Source: JACPPO01 sp965262505 (GTDB lineage: Bacteria; Acidobacteriota; Vicinamibacteria; Vicinamibacterales; UBA2999). Taken from it: DNA of 64,000 nt. Below are positions 41,003-50,403 of this stretch, in pieces (the first letter of the stretch is position 1; each line of letters opens with the position of its first letter). The DNA lies in NCBI GenBank assembly GCA_965262505.1, contig CBDHFM010000018.1, positions 1 to 64,000 on the forward strand, given 5' to 3'. The notes below the pieces were generated by a model. That model saw only the letters and a list, made by a program, of their open reading frames with translations. It did no database searches and had not been told where the DNA came from. The translations under genes were made by a program, and so were the position numbers.

Positions 41003-42181
41003 TTAACGGGACGGCGAAACCGTCTCCCGCTCCGCCTCCCGTGCCGTTTCCCGTGCCGCAATCTCCGGCTCCGGTTGTAAAGGGCGTGCGGCCGGATTGT
41101 GTTCGCGTGGCTCGTCGGGTGTCAGTTGCCGCCGTCCCGCGTCCTTCTCGATCGGGTGCTCGATCTCGATCGCTCGTGCCCGCTCGACCATCCAATCCGC
41201 CGCCTTTTGTGCATCCACCGCCGCCATGCGAATCTCTTTTGGATCGTTTTCAAGAGCCTTGATCCAGGAGCCCACGTACGCCGTCCCGTGCTGCGGTTTA
41301 TGGCCCACGCCTAATTCCTCCCCCGCCATCATCGCGGCCATTTCCGCCCGCAATTCTTCCCGCGCGTACGACTGCGATCCGAACCCCTCATGTTTCACCA
41401 TCGTCGGCCGATTGAGCCGATGCTCCGCACCCGTCGCATGACCAATTTCATGGAGCGCCGTGTTCGAGTACCCCGTTTGCTCCGAGAATTGAGACGGGTG
41501 CGGCAGCACCACCCGATCGAGTTCTTTGTTGTAGTACGCCCGATCGCCTTCCTGATGAACCACGGTCGGCCCGTCCTTTTCATTGCCATGCTTAACCAAG
41601 CCCTCGACTCGCTTATTCGCCTCCCACACCGGAGCATCTTTCGTGACGAGGGGCGATAGTTTCAGCCCCTCCGTTTGCTCGACATTAAAGACGGTGTGTA
41701 CTTTGATCATCGGCCGGTCCCGCTGCGTTTCGGTGTACTGCTTATGGCCGTCCTCATTCAGACGCGGTAGACCTTTCCCGTCCTTTTCGAGTTGCCGATC
41801 CTTGTACGCGACGTACACAATCGGTGTGCCCTTTTCGCCTTTGCGAACGTGCCCGCCCGCCTCCGAAATCTGCCGGTAGCCGCCCCATCGCGGATCGTTG
41901 TACCCCTTCTGGTCCCCCGTCACCGCCAGGAACATCGCATTGCTCCCGCGATAGCTCTTATCTGTGGTGAAGTTCCGTTGACTTATCCGCTCGCCCGGTT
42001 CCCACGGCTTTTGCCACGGTGCCCGTTCCGCCTTGAGTGCTTCAATCATCCGGGCCGCAAATTGCTCATGGTACGCATCTATGCGGGCCGGTTTCCCCGT
42101 CGCTTTCCCTGTCGCTGGCTCCGCCACTGGCTCCCGACCACGGCCCGCCGCCGCATCCTCGCCCGCGTGCTCATCCGCCAT
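41003..42181 (-). CDS. ardC: ArdC-like antirestriction protein (ssDNA-binding plus zincin domain)
   Basis: This 392-residue protein has the ArdC N-terminal domain (AARMIEALKAERAPWQKPWEP, then FTTDKSYRGSNAMFLAV and EKGTPIVYV) and a zincin-like metallopeptidase domain with ALHEIGHATG (about residues 243-252). ArdC binds single-stranded DNA and protects incoming plasmid DNA from host restriction. Its place in the conjugation operon fits that job. The Pro/Glu/Arg-rich C-terminal tail looks disordered. Confidence 0.87.
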   Translation of the reverse strand: MADEHAGEDAAAGRGREPVAEPATGKATGKPARIDAYHEQFAARMIEALKAERAPWQKPWEPGERISQRNFTTDKSYRGSNAMFLAVTGDQKGYNDPRWGGYRQISEAGGHVRKGEKGTPIVYVAYKDRQLEKDGKGLPRLNEDGHKQYTETQRDRPMIKVHTVFNVEQTEGLKLSPLVTKDAPVWEANKRVEGLVKHGNEKDGPTVVHQEGDRAYYNKELDRVVLPHPSQFSEQTGYSNTALHEIGHATGAEHRLNRPTMVKHEGFGSQSYAREELRAEMAAMMAGEELGVGHKPQHGTAYVGSWIKALENDPKEIRMAAVDAQKAADWMVERARAIEIEHPIEKDAGRRQLTPDEPREHNPAARPLQPEPEIAARETAREAERETVSPSR

Positions 42182-42254
42182 TTGGTATTCCTCCGTTCCT
42201 CTCTGTGTTCACCGTGACCCATGCCACGCGGACGGCCGCGCCGCTGTCCCTTGC

Positions 42255-42491
42255 TTACCCGTCAAGCTCGTCGGCCGGTAGCTCATCAACGCTACCGAAC
42301 CACGCATCGAGTGTTGCCCTGTTCTCGACTGTCACCGGCCGCCCCGTCCGCAGCATCCCCGCCACCGCATTGCAAAACGCATCGTGCGTCGTGGCATGAA
42401 CCGGGGACAGCGTGCCCGCCGCTAACTGCCGCGCGATTTCCTTCCCGGTGTGTTCCCCGGTTGCACTAGGTTTCGAGCGAAACAACCCCAT
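42255..42491 (-). CDS. Hypothetical protein, 78 residues
   Basis: A small soluble protein with a basic start (MGLFRSKPSATGEHTGKEIA) and a helical middle (THDAFCNAVAGMLRTGRPVTV). It lies between virB11 and ardC on the same strand, spaced 32 and 73 bp from them, and is probably co-transcribed. No family is recognised. Confidence 0.5.
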   Translation of the reverse strand: MGLFRSKPSATGEHTGKEIARQLAAGTLSPVHATTHDAFCNAVAGMLRTGRPVTVENRATLDAWFGSVDELPADELDG

Positions 42492-42523
42492 TGTCTGTAC
42501 CTCCCTTTCGTTCTGTTAGTCGC

Positions 42524-43630
42524 TTACACGCCCGGCAGCGGCAGCGGCACATCCGTTTCACGGGTCGCTGTCGCCGTCCGCTTGTTGTCGCTAGCCGTCG
42601 TCGCCGTGCGCTTCGTCCCGCTGGCTTTCGCGGGCCTCCGCTTCGCGCCGGTTGCCTTGACCATCTTCCGCTTCGCCTTCGCTGCCACCGGCCACACATC
42701 TTCGACAATCCACCGATTTGCCGCCGCGTCATAGTCCCGCACCCGGACCATATGACTCACCTTCCGCACGCCCTCCGCCGATCGCGTTTGTTGAATCACC
42801 GCCTCAATCCCATCGACCACCCCTCGACACACGACCGAGAACGGCAACGCATCACTCGCTTGCATCGCGCACGTGGCGAGCCGTGAGAGCGCCGCCTTCG
42901 CATTGTTGGCGTGGACTGTCGCCAGCGACCCGCCGTGCCCGGTGTTCAGTGCTTGCAGCAGGTCCGCCGCTTCCGCGCCCCGGACCTCCCCGACGACGAT
43001 GTGATCCGGACGGTGCCGGAGCGCATGGCGCACCAACTCCCGAATCGTCACCGCCCCCGTCAGTCCCCGCGCTTCAAACCTCACACAGTTTGCCCGCCGC
43101 AATTGAAGCTCTAGCGTGTCCTCGATCGACACGATCCGACCGTTGACCGGCAGCAGTGACGTGAGCGCGTTGAGCAGCGTGGTCTTCCCGGACCCCGTGC
43201 CCCCCGAAATCAGAATGTTGCCGGAGCCTTGCAGCACGGCCCGCGCCGCATCCACAACCTCCGCCGCCACCGATCCACTTGCCACCAATTCCTCAATCGT
43301 GAACGCCCGCCCGCCGAACCGCCGAATTGTGATCGCCGCACAGGGCGAGGCCGGTGGTGAGCAGATCGCCACGCGCGAGCCGTCCGCGAGCCGCGCGTCA
43401 ATAATCGGTTCACTCTGCGGATCGCGCCCGAGCGGCCGCGCGATCTGAACGGCCGCCCGGAGCACCGCCGCCGCATCGAGATCCGGCGCGTCCACCTGTT
43501 CAATCAGACCGCGCCGCTCAATAAAGACGCTGCCCGGTCCGTTGACCATCACTTCTGATACCTCGTCGTCATCGAGCACCGATTCAAGCCCCGGTAAGAA
43601 CGGCCGTAAATCTTCTAAAGAGAGTGACAT
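42524..43630 (-). CDS. virB11: VirB11/TrbB-type secretion ATPase
   Basis: This 368-residue hexameric traffic ATPase powers substrate transfer and pilus assembly. Visible motifs: VSEVMVNGPGSVF (N-terminal domain), ILISGGTGSGKTTLLNAL (Walker A, about residues 160-177), RPDHIVVGEVRGAEAADLLQALNTGHGGSLATVHANN (Asp and His boxes). A lysine/threonine-rich tail of about 50 residues (KAKRKMVKATGAKRR..) is unusual. The ATG overlaps the virD4 stop (TAATG), so the two are coupled. A decayed copy is at 8442-9346. Confidence 0.92.
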   Translation of the reverse strand: MSLSLEDLRPFLPGLESVLDDDEVSEVMVNGPGSVFIERRGLIEQVDAPDLDAAAVLRAAVQIARPLGRDPQSEPIIDARLADGSRVAICSPPASPCAAITIRRFGGRAFTIEELVASGSVAAEVVDAARAVLQGSGNILISGGTGSGKTTLLNALTSLLPVNGRIVSIEDTLELQLRRANCVRFEARGLTGAVTIRELVRHALRHRPDHIVVGEVRGAEAADLLQALNTGHGGSLATVHANNAKAALSRLATCAMQASDALPFSVVCRGVVDGIEAVIQQTRSAEGVRKVSHMVRVRDYDAAANRWIVEDVWPVAAKAKRKMVKATGAKRRPAKASGTKRTATTASDNKRTATATRETDVPLPLPGV

Positions 43631-46278
43631 TAGACCTTCCCCGCTTCCCGTGCCCGCCAGTACCCCAACTCGCGCGGCAGAAAATCCGGTTTGAGATAAC
43701 ACCGCGTCGCATCGTGCGCCTGTTGCCCGTCGTACGCTTGCACGATCGCTTGACAGTTTCCCAGGATGATGAAATCCCGAGGATGAAATAACGGCTCGCG
43801 CTTTTCGCTAAACGCTTTGCTCGCACCCACGCTCCCCGCGCCGCCGCCCGCCGCACCCGTCAACACCGACGCGCTTGCCCGTTGCGTTTGCTCCGACACG
43901 GTATAACTCGCTTTCATCCGCGCCACTTGCCCGCACATCCCACTGGCGAGTTGTGCCGACGCATCATCGGAGAGCGACAAGAACACCCGCGTACGAAGTG
44001 TTTGCAGCAACGCCCGCCATGCTTCCCCTTGACCCAGGACCGCCCGTAACGATGAAATGCTTTGCGTCGCCACGATCGGCACCAATCGACATTGCCGCGT
44101 CAGGGCAAACGCCTTTTCGTCTCCGCTTGGATCGTCCTCCCCTACCGTGGCGAACGCCTGATACTCGTCACACAGAAACATCGCCGGGCGGAACACGCGC
44201 GACGGGTCCGCTTGCATCAACGCCGGACGACGCAACAACGTATGCAGCCAGGATTGTTTCAGCATCACGCCCACCGCCCGCGCGAGTGCCGCGTTTGTGC
44301 CCGCTGGCATATTGAGCGCCAGCACCGTGCCCGACTCGATCACCTCATCCAATGGCGGCAGCGGACGCCGCTCCACCGCGACCGCCCGTGCCGAGCCGCC
44401 CCCCGCTACCTTGTCGTCGGCCGGTACGCCCGCTCGCCCGTTCGGATCAGGAGGACAGAACACGTCCGCAATCTCCGGCAGATCGAACACCGACAGGAAC
44501 ACCGACAAGCCCTCTACAACCGTCGTCGCCACTTTCTTATCGAGCTTCGACCAATCATGTTCGTACCACCGCCGCACCGCCGCCAGGCGCAGACGCCCCG
44601 CGCGGCCCGCGCCCGCAACCCGCTCTCGCTCCCACTCACCTTTTAGATCGCGGAGCGCTTGCTCCGTTTCCTCCGACCATGCCGCCACCCACTCCCCCGG
44701 TCGATCCTTCGACTCCGACACCTTAAAGACCTTTGCGAGCTCGGCGTTTTGCGTACGGAGCTCACGCGCCGCCGCGCCTGTCAGGTACAGGCGATCTCCC
44801 CCGGCCGTGTGCTCTAGCTCATCCAACATCCTGGCGATGCGTTCTGGCTCGATCGAGCAGCGGTACACGTCCTGCAGCGTCACCCACCCACCTGGACGCA
44901 TCCGGTGCAGTTCGATGATCCACCGCACGAGGTTGGTGTACGCCTGTTGCCAAAACGGCTCGTGCCCCTTGCCGAACAGTTGATTGATGAGACTCGCAAT
45001 CGTGTACGCCAGCGAGTAGCTATCGAGCCAGTGCGCCCCCAACGGATTCCACGACCACCGCCCGCCGAGCCCAAGCTCAACATAATCCCCGCCGCGTTTC
45101 GCCTCGACCAACACATCCCGGACCTGATAACAAAAATCGCCTTTGACCTCTAGCACCAGCCCGGCCATGCGCCGCGCCGGATCGTCCGCTTGCCACGACA
45201 GCAGTTGTTTGGCGAACGGTCGCATACACGCCGAGGTTTTCCCGCTCCCGACCGCGCCGCAAATCAACATGCCCGTATAGAGTCCCCGCTCAGGCACCAC
45301 GAGCCAGCCCGGTTTCTCTACTTCGCGCAGTGCCACCGGATGATGGAGTTCCCCGACGACGAGCGCCGGACCCGCATCGTCCCGCGTTAACGGCCAAGCG
45401 GGCAACCGACCGACCCCGCCCGCACGACGGTGCGATTCAAACCAGACCCGAGTAACCCCTTGCATCACCGCCCAGGAGCCCACCAGGGCGATCCCCGGCG
45501 CGAGGTAATGCCACAGCCGCGCCGTCTCATGGAGCAGCGGCGAGCGCCCCGCCAGCAGCCCCACGACCGGATCAGCCGCCGCCCCAGGGAACGGCAGGAA
45601 CCGCCACCAGATCACGCCGACCGCCCCCACGATGAGCGGCCGTCGTAACCCTTCCTGTACAAGCAACGCCGACCAGGCCCGCCAGGCCCGCGCGAGCTTC
45701 GACCGGGCAACCTCCCCCACCGTCTCACCCCGAGACGCCATCCACATGCGACCAGCCGCATGCACACCCGCCCAGGAGCCCACCAGGGCGATCCCCGGCG
45801 CGAGGTAATGCCACAGCCGCGCCGCCTCATGCAGCAACGGCGAGCGCCCCGCCAGCAGCCCCACGACCGGATCAGCCGCCGCCGCAGGAAACGGCAGGAA
45901 CCGCGCCCACGTCACGGCCAGCCCCACCACCAGCGCCGCGCCGTGCAGCCCCGACGCCATCACGAACGCCGACACCGCCCGGACGGTCCGCGTCCCCCAT
46001 CGCGCCGCGACCTCCCCCACCGTCTCACCCCGAGATGGCGGAACCCACCACCACACCGCTTCCGCGCCCGCCCAGGAGCCCACCAGGACGACCACCGGCA
46101 CGAGGTAATGCCACGCCCGAATCGCCGCGTGTACCCACGGCGACCGTTCCGCGAGTTCTCCGATCAGTACGTCAGTCCCCGGCGTCGGAAACGGTACGAA
46201 TTGCCACCACAGGACCGTCCCGGCCAGGACCGCCGACGAGAACACCGCGATCACGTCACCACCCGCGCGGACCGCCAC
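43630..46278 (-). CDS. virD4: VirD4/TraG-type coupling protein with repeated membrane module
   Basis: This 882-residue type IV coupling protein carries GAVGSGKTSACMRPF (Walker A, about residues 337-351) and MFLCDEYQAFATVG (Walker B). It brings the DNA substrate to the secretion channel at the inner membrane. Its N-terminal 300 residues are unusual: a membrane module (FLPFP...DPVVGLLAGRSPLLHEA.RLWHYLAPGIALVGSW) occurs about three times at 100-residue intervals, giving about six spans instead of the usual two to four. A C-terminal remnant of a second virD4 lies at 9343-9576. Confidence 0.92.
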   Translation of the reverse strand: MAVRAGGDVIAVFSSAVLAGTVLWWQFVPFPTPGTDVLIGELAERSPWVHAAIRAWHYLVPVVVLVGSWAGAEAVWWWVPPSRGETVGEVAARWGTRTVRAVSAFVMASGLHGAALVVGLAVTWARFLPFPAAAADPVVGLLAGRSPLLHEAARLWHYLAPGIALVGSWAGVHAAGRMWMASRGETVGEVARSKLARAWRAWSALLVQEGLRRPLIVGAVGVIWWRFLPFPGAAADPVVGLLAGRSPLLHETARLWHYLAPGIALVGSWAVMQGVTRVWFESHRRAGGVGRLPAWPLTRDDAGPALVVGELHHPVALREVEKPGWLVVPERGLYTGMLICGAVGSGKTSACMRPFAKQLLSWQADDPARRMAGLVLEVKGDFCYQVRDVLVEAKRGGDYVELGLGGRWSWNPLGAHWLDSYSLAYTIASLINQLFGKGHEPFWQQAYTNLVRWIIELHRMRPGGWVTLQDVYRCSIEPERIARMLDELEHTAGGDRLYLTGAAARELRTQNAELAKVFKVSESKDRPGEWVAAWSEETEQALRDLKGEWERERVAGAGRAGRLRLAAVRRWYEHDWSKLDKKVATTVVEGLSVFLSVFDLPEIADVFCPPDPNGRAGVPADDKVAGGGSARAVAVERRPLPPLDEVIESGTVLALNMPAGTNAALARAVGVMLKQSWLHTLLRRPALMQADPSRVFRPAMFLCDEYQAFATVGEDDPSGDEKAFALTRQCRLVPIVATQSISSLRAVLGQGEAWRALLQTLRTRVFLSLSDDASAQLASGMCGQVARMKASYTVSEQTQRASASVLTGAAGGGAGSVGASKAFSEKREPLFHPRDFIILGNCQAIVQAYDGQQAHDATRCYLKPDFLPRELGYWRAREAGKV
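45469..46200. repeat. 300-bp tandem repeats inside virD4
   Basis: The text CGCCCAGGAGCCCACCAGG recurs at 45469, 45769 and (with one change) 46069, exactly 300 bp apart. The first two units are nearly identical over long runs (GCGATCCCCGGCGCGAGGTA, ATGCCACAGCCGCGCC); the third, at the N-terminal end, is more diverged. The period is 100 codons, so the repeats keep frame. This suggests stepwise duplication, with one recent event. Confidence 0.9.
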
Positions 46279-47204
46279 AGCGCCCCCGACGTAATACCCG
46301 GCCCGCCGCTCCCGCTCATTTTTGCCGTCGTCCCCCCTGCGCCGTCGCCTGCTAATTCGGCGTACCGATCCAACGCCGCTTGCGACCCGCCGTACTTCGC
46401 TAACCGCTTCACATCGCCCGCGTCAATCGCTGAAATCAGATCCGCCAGTTCCGCCGCCGCCGCGACCCCGGCCGCGCCGCTCGTCGCCGTGCCGCCCGCC
46501 GCCGTCCACTCCGCCAACACCTTGTCAGCCGACGCCAGCGGATCGTGGCCCAGGCCCACGACCACCACCGCCACCGTCCGGCCCTTCGCTATCAACGTCG
46601 CCCACACGTCCGCGTGCGCGTCTCCCCACGTCCGCAACGCCGCCGCCGAGTCGTCACCCGCCTGGACGTAGACGAACACGCCCCCGTTGTGATCGAGTGC
46701 GACCGGCAACTTGTGAACGAAGTACCGTGTTTGCCCCTTCCCGCGTCCGTCCTTCGCCGTGTACACGCGCCGAGGCAGCGCCGCCTTTGTCACTCCCACC
46801 GCCGTGAGCATCGCTACCTTTTCGTCCTCCGTCGCCAGCCACGGGCGATCCGCATGATCGACCACGTAATCGAAAGCCAACACCCGCCGCAGGAGCAAGC
46901 CCGCCTCCGATGGCCGTCGCCGGTATCGAATATGCTCCGCGCCGAGCGCCCGGTACACCTCCCGGCCTTGGATGCGAACGACCCGCGCCGCCGTCCCGTT
47001 GAACGGCTCATCGACGGCGATCCGCCCGCAGCGTTCAATAAACCGCGACGCATCGGCCCGCCGCTCACTCCCAATGAAGTTCAGATATTGCGAGCGCAGG
47101 AACGCGCCGCTATGTAGACAGACAAACGCGAGCCATTCCGCATCGTCCCCTGTCCACCCAAGCGCAGCGAGCGCCGCCGCGCGTTTCTTGACATGGCCGA
47201 TCAT
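46251..47204 (-). CDS. Unknown 317-residue conjugation-linked protein
   Basis: The N-terminal 60 residues look like a winged helix (ALGWTGDDAEWLAFVCLHSGAFLRSQYLNFIG). The middle carries RVVRIQGREVYRALGAEHIRYRRRPSEAGLLLRRVLAFDYVVDH then WLATEDEKVAMLTAVGV, TRYFVHKLPVALD and FVYVQAGDDSAAALRTWGDAHADVW. It resembles unnamed proteins linked to T4SS or replication-relaxation genes, and overlaps virD4 by 28 bp. A relaxosome or accessory-relaxase role is a guess. A pseudogene paralogue is at 38628-39284. Confidence 0.6.
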   Translation of the reverse strand: MIGHVKKRAAALAALGWTGDDAEWLAFVCLHSGAFLRSQYLNFIGSERRADASRFIERCGRIAVDEPFNGTAARVVRIQGREVYRALGAEHIRYRRRPSEAGLLLRRVLAFDYVVDHADRPWLATEDEKVAMLTAVGVTKAALPRRVYTAKDGRGKGQTRYFVHKLPVALDHNGGVFVYVQAGDDSAAALRTWGDAHADVWATLIAKGRTVAVVVVGLGHDPLASADKVLAEWTAAGGTATSGAAGVAAAAELADLISAIDAGDVKRLAKYGGSQAALDRYAELAGDGAGGTTAKMSGSGGPGITSGALWRSARVVT

Positions 47205-47221
47205 GCTGTGCGGTCCCTTTG

Positions 47222-47869
47222 TTATTCACCAGAGGACACAATCCGATCCCCCTGTAAAAAGCTGATGACAATCCCCATCGGGTTCCAGATGACAAGCTCC
47301 GCAGGAATTTGTGTCAGAAACCGGAATTGCAACGACACCGACCACGACTCCCGCCCAATTTCCTGCCCGGCCCGCCACCGAATCAGATCGAATGTGGCCG
47401 ACGCCCCATGCGGCTCCGCCGGTTGCGGCAGGATGCGAACCTGTACGTTTTCAACCCACAATTCTTCCGACGCGAGCCCGGCCGCCACGAGCGCAATCTC
47501 GTCCGACTGCGACCCGAACGCCTCATTCGCAATCGGCGGAGTCAGAAACCGCAGTGAACGTGTCCAATACTCCTCGACACTCCCCGCCCGACGCCCGTAG
47601 TGATCCACGATGAACCGATGCAGAAAATAGCCGGTGGTCGGATCGCGCGGGTCCGCTTGCGCTTCCATCGCGGCGTACAGCACCGCCTCCGCCCGGCCGA
47701 CCTCATCAACCCGCACGATGATCGGTTTCGGGGGCGGAGCCCACGACACCCGGACCAGCACGATCAGCAGCAGCACCACCGCCGCGCCGAGCGCCCCGGT
47801 GAGTATCCGCAGATGCCGCGCCGCGTGCATTTGCTCACCCCAAATCTCCGCGAACTCCCGCGCCGCCAT
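47222..47869 (-). CDS. virB8: VirB8/TrbF-type T4SS inner-membrane protein
   Basis: This 215-residue bitopic protein has a short cytoplasmic N-terminus, one span (ILTGALGAAVVLLLIVLVRVSW, about residues 22-43) and a periplasmic domain with KPIIVRVDEVGRAEAVLYA, YFLHRFIVDHYGRR and a conserved end (FLTQIPAELVIWNPMGIVISFLQGDRIV; NP.G..I pattern). It nucleates assembly of the channel. ATG 47869 overlaps the virB6 stop. Confidence 0.88.
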   Translation of the reverse strand: MAAREFAEIWGEQMHAARHLRILTGALGAAVVLLLIVLVRVSWAPPPKPIIVRVDEVGRAEAVLYAAMEAQADPRDPTTGYFLHRFIVDHYGRRAGSVEEYWTRSLRFLTPPIANEAFGSQSDEIALVAAGLASEELWVENVQVRILPQPAEPHGASATFDLIRWRAGQEIGRESWSVSLQFRFLTQIPAELVIWNPMGIVISFLQGDRIVSSGE

Positions 47870-48801
47870 TACACCAGCCCTCCGGTTTTCGATATCCGCG
47901 CCGCTTGCAGCGCCCGCGAACCCGCGCCGGATGACGTGGTGCCCGCGCCCGACAGCAGCATCGACGCGAACGATCCGACCTGTAACGACCCCAACAGCGC
48001 CGCGACGCCGAACAACAGCACCATGAAGAAATTTTGCATCAGCGTGGAGAATCCTTCGGCCGTCTGATACGGCCCCGGAGCCGACAACCCTCGCAAGACT
48101 TCGACGCCCACCTGTGAACTCACCCGAAAGACCGCCGCCGCAATCGCGGAATAGAGCGAGTACGTCAGCATTGTTTTGAACCAGCCCCAAAACAAGAACG
48201 ACAACGGCGGCAGCACCAGGAACGGAATAAACACCGGCCCCAGGAGCAGCGCAATCGTGATTGCCAATTGCGCCCACACGATCTGTGCGAGGCCCACGGT
48301 GTACACCACGAGCATGACCAAGAGCATCAACACCCAAAAAATCAGGCCGGTGATCCCGGACATGATCGCCGCCATAACAGCGCCCCACATGCGGATCGGA
48401 TTCATAATCCCAGGCATCGAAGGCGTCAGCATCAAGTTGTCGTACATCCCCCGAAACATATTTTGAAGTTCCGTCAACATTTGCTCGCCCGCGCCCGCAA
48501 TGATGACGCCGTGCAGCCAGCTTCCCATGCCCGTAATCACATCGGGCACCGTCAACGAAAGACCGGGAAGTGGCGTCGTATAAAATTGCAACATGCCGAG
48601 CGGAATGGCGAGGGTGATAATCATTTTCACCACCGACGCCATGTTGACGCCGCCGCCCGACAGCGCCATTTGTGTACCCGTCCACACGATGACGATCAAC
48701 GACAAGCCCCGCCACAGATCCATTCCCGCCGCTAGCATCTGAGGCGCAACCGCCGCCGCGAGATCCTGCGCGAAGTTCTGCCAGTTTTCTACAGGGTTCA
48801 T
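47869..48801 (-). CDS. virB6: VirB6/TrbL-type polytopic channel protein
   Basis: This 310-residue protein has about six membrane spans, including LSLIVIVWTGTQMALSG, MIITLAIPLGMLQFY, GLIFWVLMLLVMLVVYTVGLAQIVWAQLAITIALLLGPVFIPFLVLPP and FMVLLFGVAALLGSLQVG. That layout and the central LLGP.FI.FL run are typical of TrbL/VirB6. It forms part of the inner-membrane channel. I take ATG 48801 because the longer frame upstream is arginine-rich and overlaps the lipoprotein gene. Confidence 0.88.
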   Translation of the reverse strand: MNPVENWQNFAQDLAAAVAPQMLAAGMDLWRGLSLIVIVWTGTQMALSGGGVNMASVVKMIITLAIPLGMLQFYTTPLPGLSLTVPDVITGMGSWLHGVIIAGAGEQMLTELQNMFRGMYDNLMLTPSMPGIMNPIRMWGAVMAAIMSGITGLIFWVLMLLVMLVVYTVGLAQIVWAQLAITIALLLGPVFIPFLVLPPLSFLFWGWFKTMLTYSLYSAIAAAVFRVSSQVGVEVLRGLSAPGPYQTAEGFSTLMQNFFMVLLFGVAALLGSLQVGSFASMLLSGAGTTSSGAGSRALQAARISKTGGLV

Positions 48802-48811
48802 GGAGTGCGCC

Positions 48812-49309
48812 TTACGGCGCGTCCGCTGCCGCGCGTGCCGCGATACCTTCCGCCTGTTCGCGGGCCGCGTTCGCCGCATCGCGGACCGACGCCACGATGC
48901 CCCGTGGCGTGAGGCCCGCGCCCGTTTCGTACGGGAACAGCAGATCCCACGCCCCGCCCGCGATCGCATCCTCTAGCTGTGTTAAGACGCTGGCCTGATT
49001 CGTTGTGACCGTCGCAAGCTGCGTCTCCCACGCCACGGCTGCCGCCGCCGTGTTGTTTTTGAGTGTGTCCACATCCACGAATAGCGGCCGCCCTTCCGCC
49101 GCTCGTGCTTCCAACGCCGCGACTTGAGCGGCCGATCGTTCGGCCGCTCGTGCCGCAACGGTTTCATGCGCGGCCAGCGTGGCCGCGTGACTTTCCCGAA
49201 TCTCGACTAGCAGCGCCGCCAGCTCCGCCCGCTCCGCCCGAGACGACCCGCCGCCGCACGCCGCGCTGCCCAGGAGCAGCGCCAGCCCCACCACCAGGGC
49301 CGTCGTCAC
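48812..49309 (-). CDS. T4SS-linked lipoprotein (possible VirB7 or entry-exclusion role)
   Basis: This 165-residue protein starts with GTG 49309, overlapping the previous stop (GTGA). The signal is TTALVVGLALLLGSAACGG with the lipobox Cys at about residue 19. The mature part is helical/coiled-coil (ERAELAALLVEIRESHAATLAAHETVAARAAERSAAQVAALEARA). It sits between the VirB5-like and VirB6 genes, where VirB7-type or TrbK-type lipoproteins occur, but it is larger than usual for either. Confidence 0.6.
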   Translation of the reverse strand: MTTALVVGLALLLGSAACGGGSSRAERAELAALLVEIRESHAATLAAHETVAARAAERSAAQVAALEARAAEGRPLFVDVDTLKNNTAAAAVAWETQLATVTTNQASVLTQLEDAIAGGAWDLLFPYETGAGLTPRGIVASVRDAANAAREQAEGIAARAAADAP

Positions 49310-50403
49310 CAGCCCCAATCTTGCGACGACGGGAAGTACCGCGCCGCGTCTTGCCGGTCCGTCCGCTCGCCGTCCCACGCCGTTTCAAAATCGGCCAGCC
49401 CGGTTTGCCCCGCGATCACACTGGCCGCCCACGCCGCCCGCGCGGCCCGGCGTGCCCGTTCTTCCTCATACGCTTCGCGTGCCCGCTTCGCCGCTTCGTA
49501 CGCTCGTAATTGCCCTTGCGCGAGCGCGATCTCCGCATTGGCCGTGAGCGCCGCCAGCGTCGCTTGCGGAATCCGTTGCTCACGCGACAAGTCATCCAAC
49601 CGCAGATCCGCGAGTTTGGCCGACGATGCGCCGACCTGCTGTACCAGGAAACTCGCCGCATCCGCTTCCGCGTGCGCGTGTACCAGCGTTGCCGATCCAA
49701 GCGCGTCTCGGCCCGCCTCCTCCGCCATCAGCCTACTCACCAGAGCCGCATCGCCGGTCATGCTGTTGAACTCTGTAGCCGTGAGCAACGGCGCGACCTC
49801 CCCGGCCGTTACCATGTCCTCCCACACGCCGCGATAGCTGCGCGTGCCGTCCCCCATGTCCGCGAGCGACGCCAGCACATCGAGGTTCGCGCCCTCATTC
49901 GGCAGCGCCCACGACGCGAACGCACCCGCGAGCGCCGCGCTTGTGTTTGTCGCGGGCCGCTCCCCGAGCAGCGCCGTGGACGCCGGAGCAAGTTCATTCA
50001 GCCACGCGCCTACGTCCGTCACGCCAGGAATCCGTTGCAGGTACGCGCCGATACCCGAGGGGTCTGTTGCTAACCCCGTGCCGTCCTTCGCCATCGCCCA
50101 TTGCCGATCCATCATGTCCCGCACCCGGCCCAGGTTCCCCGCCGCAGGGCTGTTGCTTGCCAGTTGCGTTGTCATGTTTAAGACCCCATCCATCGACCGA
50201 AGCTGGCTCGCCATCTCTCTGATTTGCGACACCAAATGTCCGATCTGGACGATCTGATTTGCAATAATGATCCCGTCGCAGTTGATGGAGAAGAAGCCGA
50301 TCCCCCCGCACGCTTGGACTCGCTTCGTGGCCCACGGTGCCATCGTCAGGACTGCCACCATCGCCGCGCCGATTACCACCGCCCGCCAGCTTGTTGCCAT
50401 CAT
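49306..50403 (-). CDS. virB5: VirB5/TrbJ-type periplasmic T4SS protein
   Basis: This 365-residue protein has a signal peptide (AVVIGAAMVAVLTMAPWATKRVQA) and mature helical text: IIIANQIVQIGHLVSQIREMASQLRSMDGVLNM, as in TrbJ/VirB5 coiled-coil regions. VirB5 proteins sit at the pilus tip. It is longer than usual and its C-terminal part (LAALTANAEIALAQGQLRAYEAAKRAREAYEEERARRAA) is a long helix, also usual for TrbJ. The ATG overlaps the virB10 stop. Assignment rests on architecture and gene order. Confidence 0.72.
   Translation of the reverse strand: MMATSWRAVVIGAAMVAVLTMAPWATKRVQACGGIGFFSINCDGIIIANQIVQIGHLVSQIREMASQLRSMDGVLNMTTQLASNSPAAGNLGRVRDMMDRQWAMAKDGTGLATDPSGIGAYLQRIPGVTDVGAWLNELAPASTALLGERPATNTSAALAGAFASWALPNEGANLDVLASLADMGDGTRSYRGVWEDMVTAGEVAPLLTATEFNSMTGDAALVSRLMAEEAGRDALGSATLVHAHAEADAASFLVQQVGASSAKLADLRLDDLSREQRIPQATLAALTANAEIALAQGQLRAYEAAKRAREAYEEERARRAARAAWAASVIAGQTGLADFETAWDGERTDRQDAARYFPSSQDWGW

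Noticed and set aside
47222..48715. Long open frame upstream of virB8 on the minus strand
   Set aside because: The text before MAAREFAEIW is a shadow of virB6 in another frame; the virB8 family begins at 47869.
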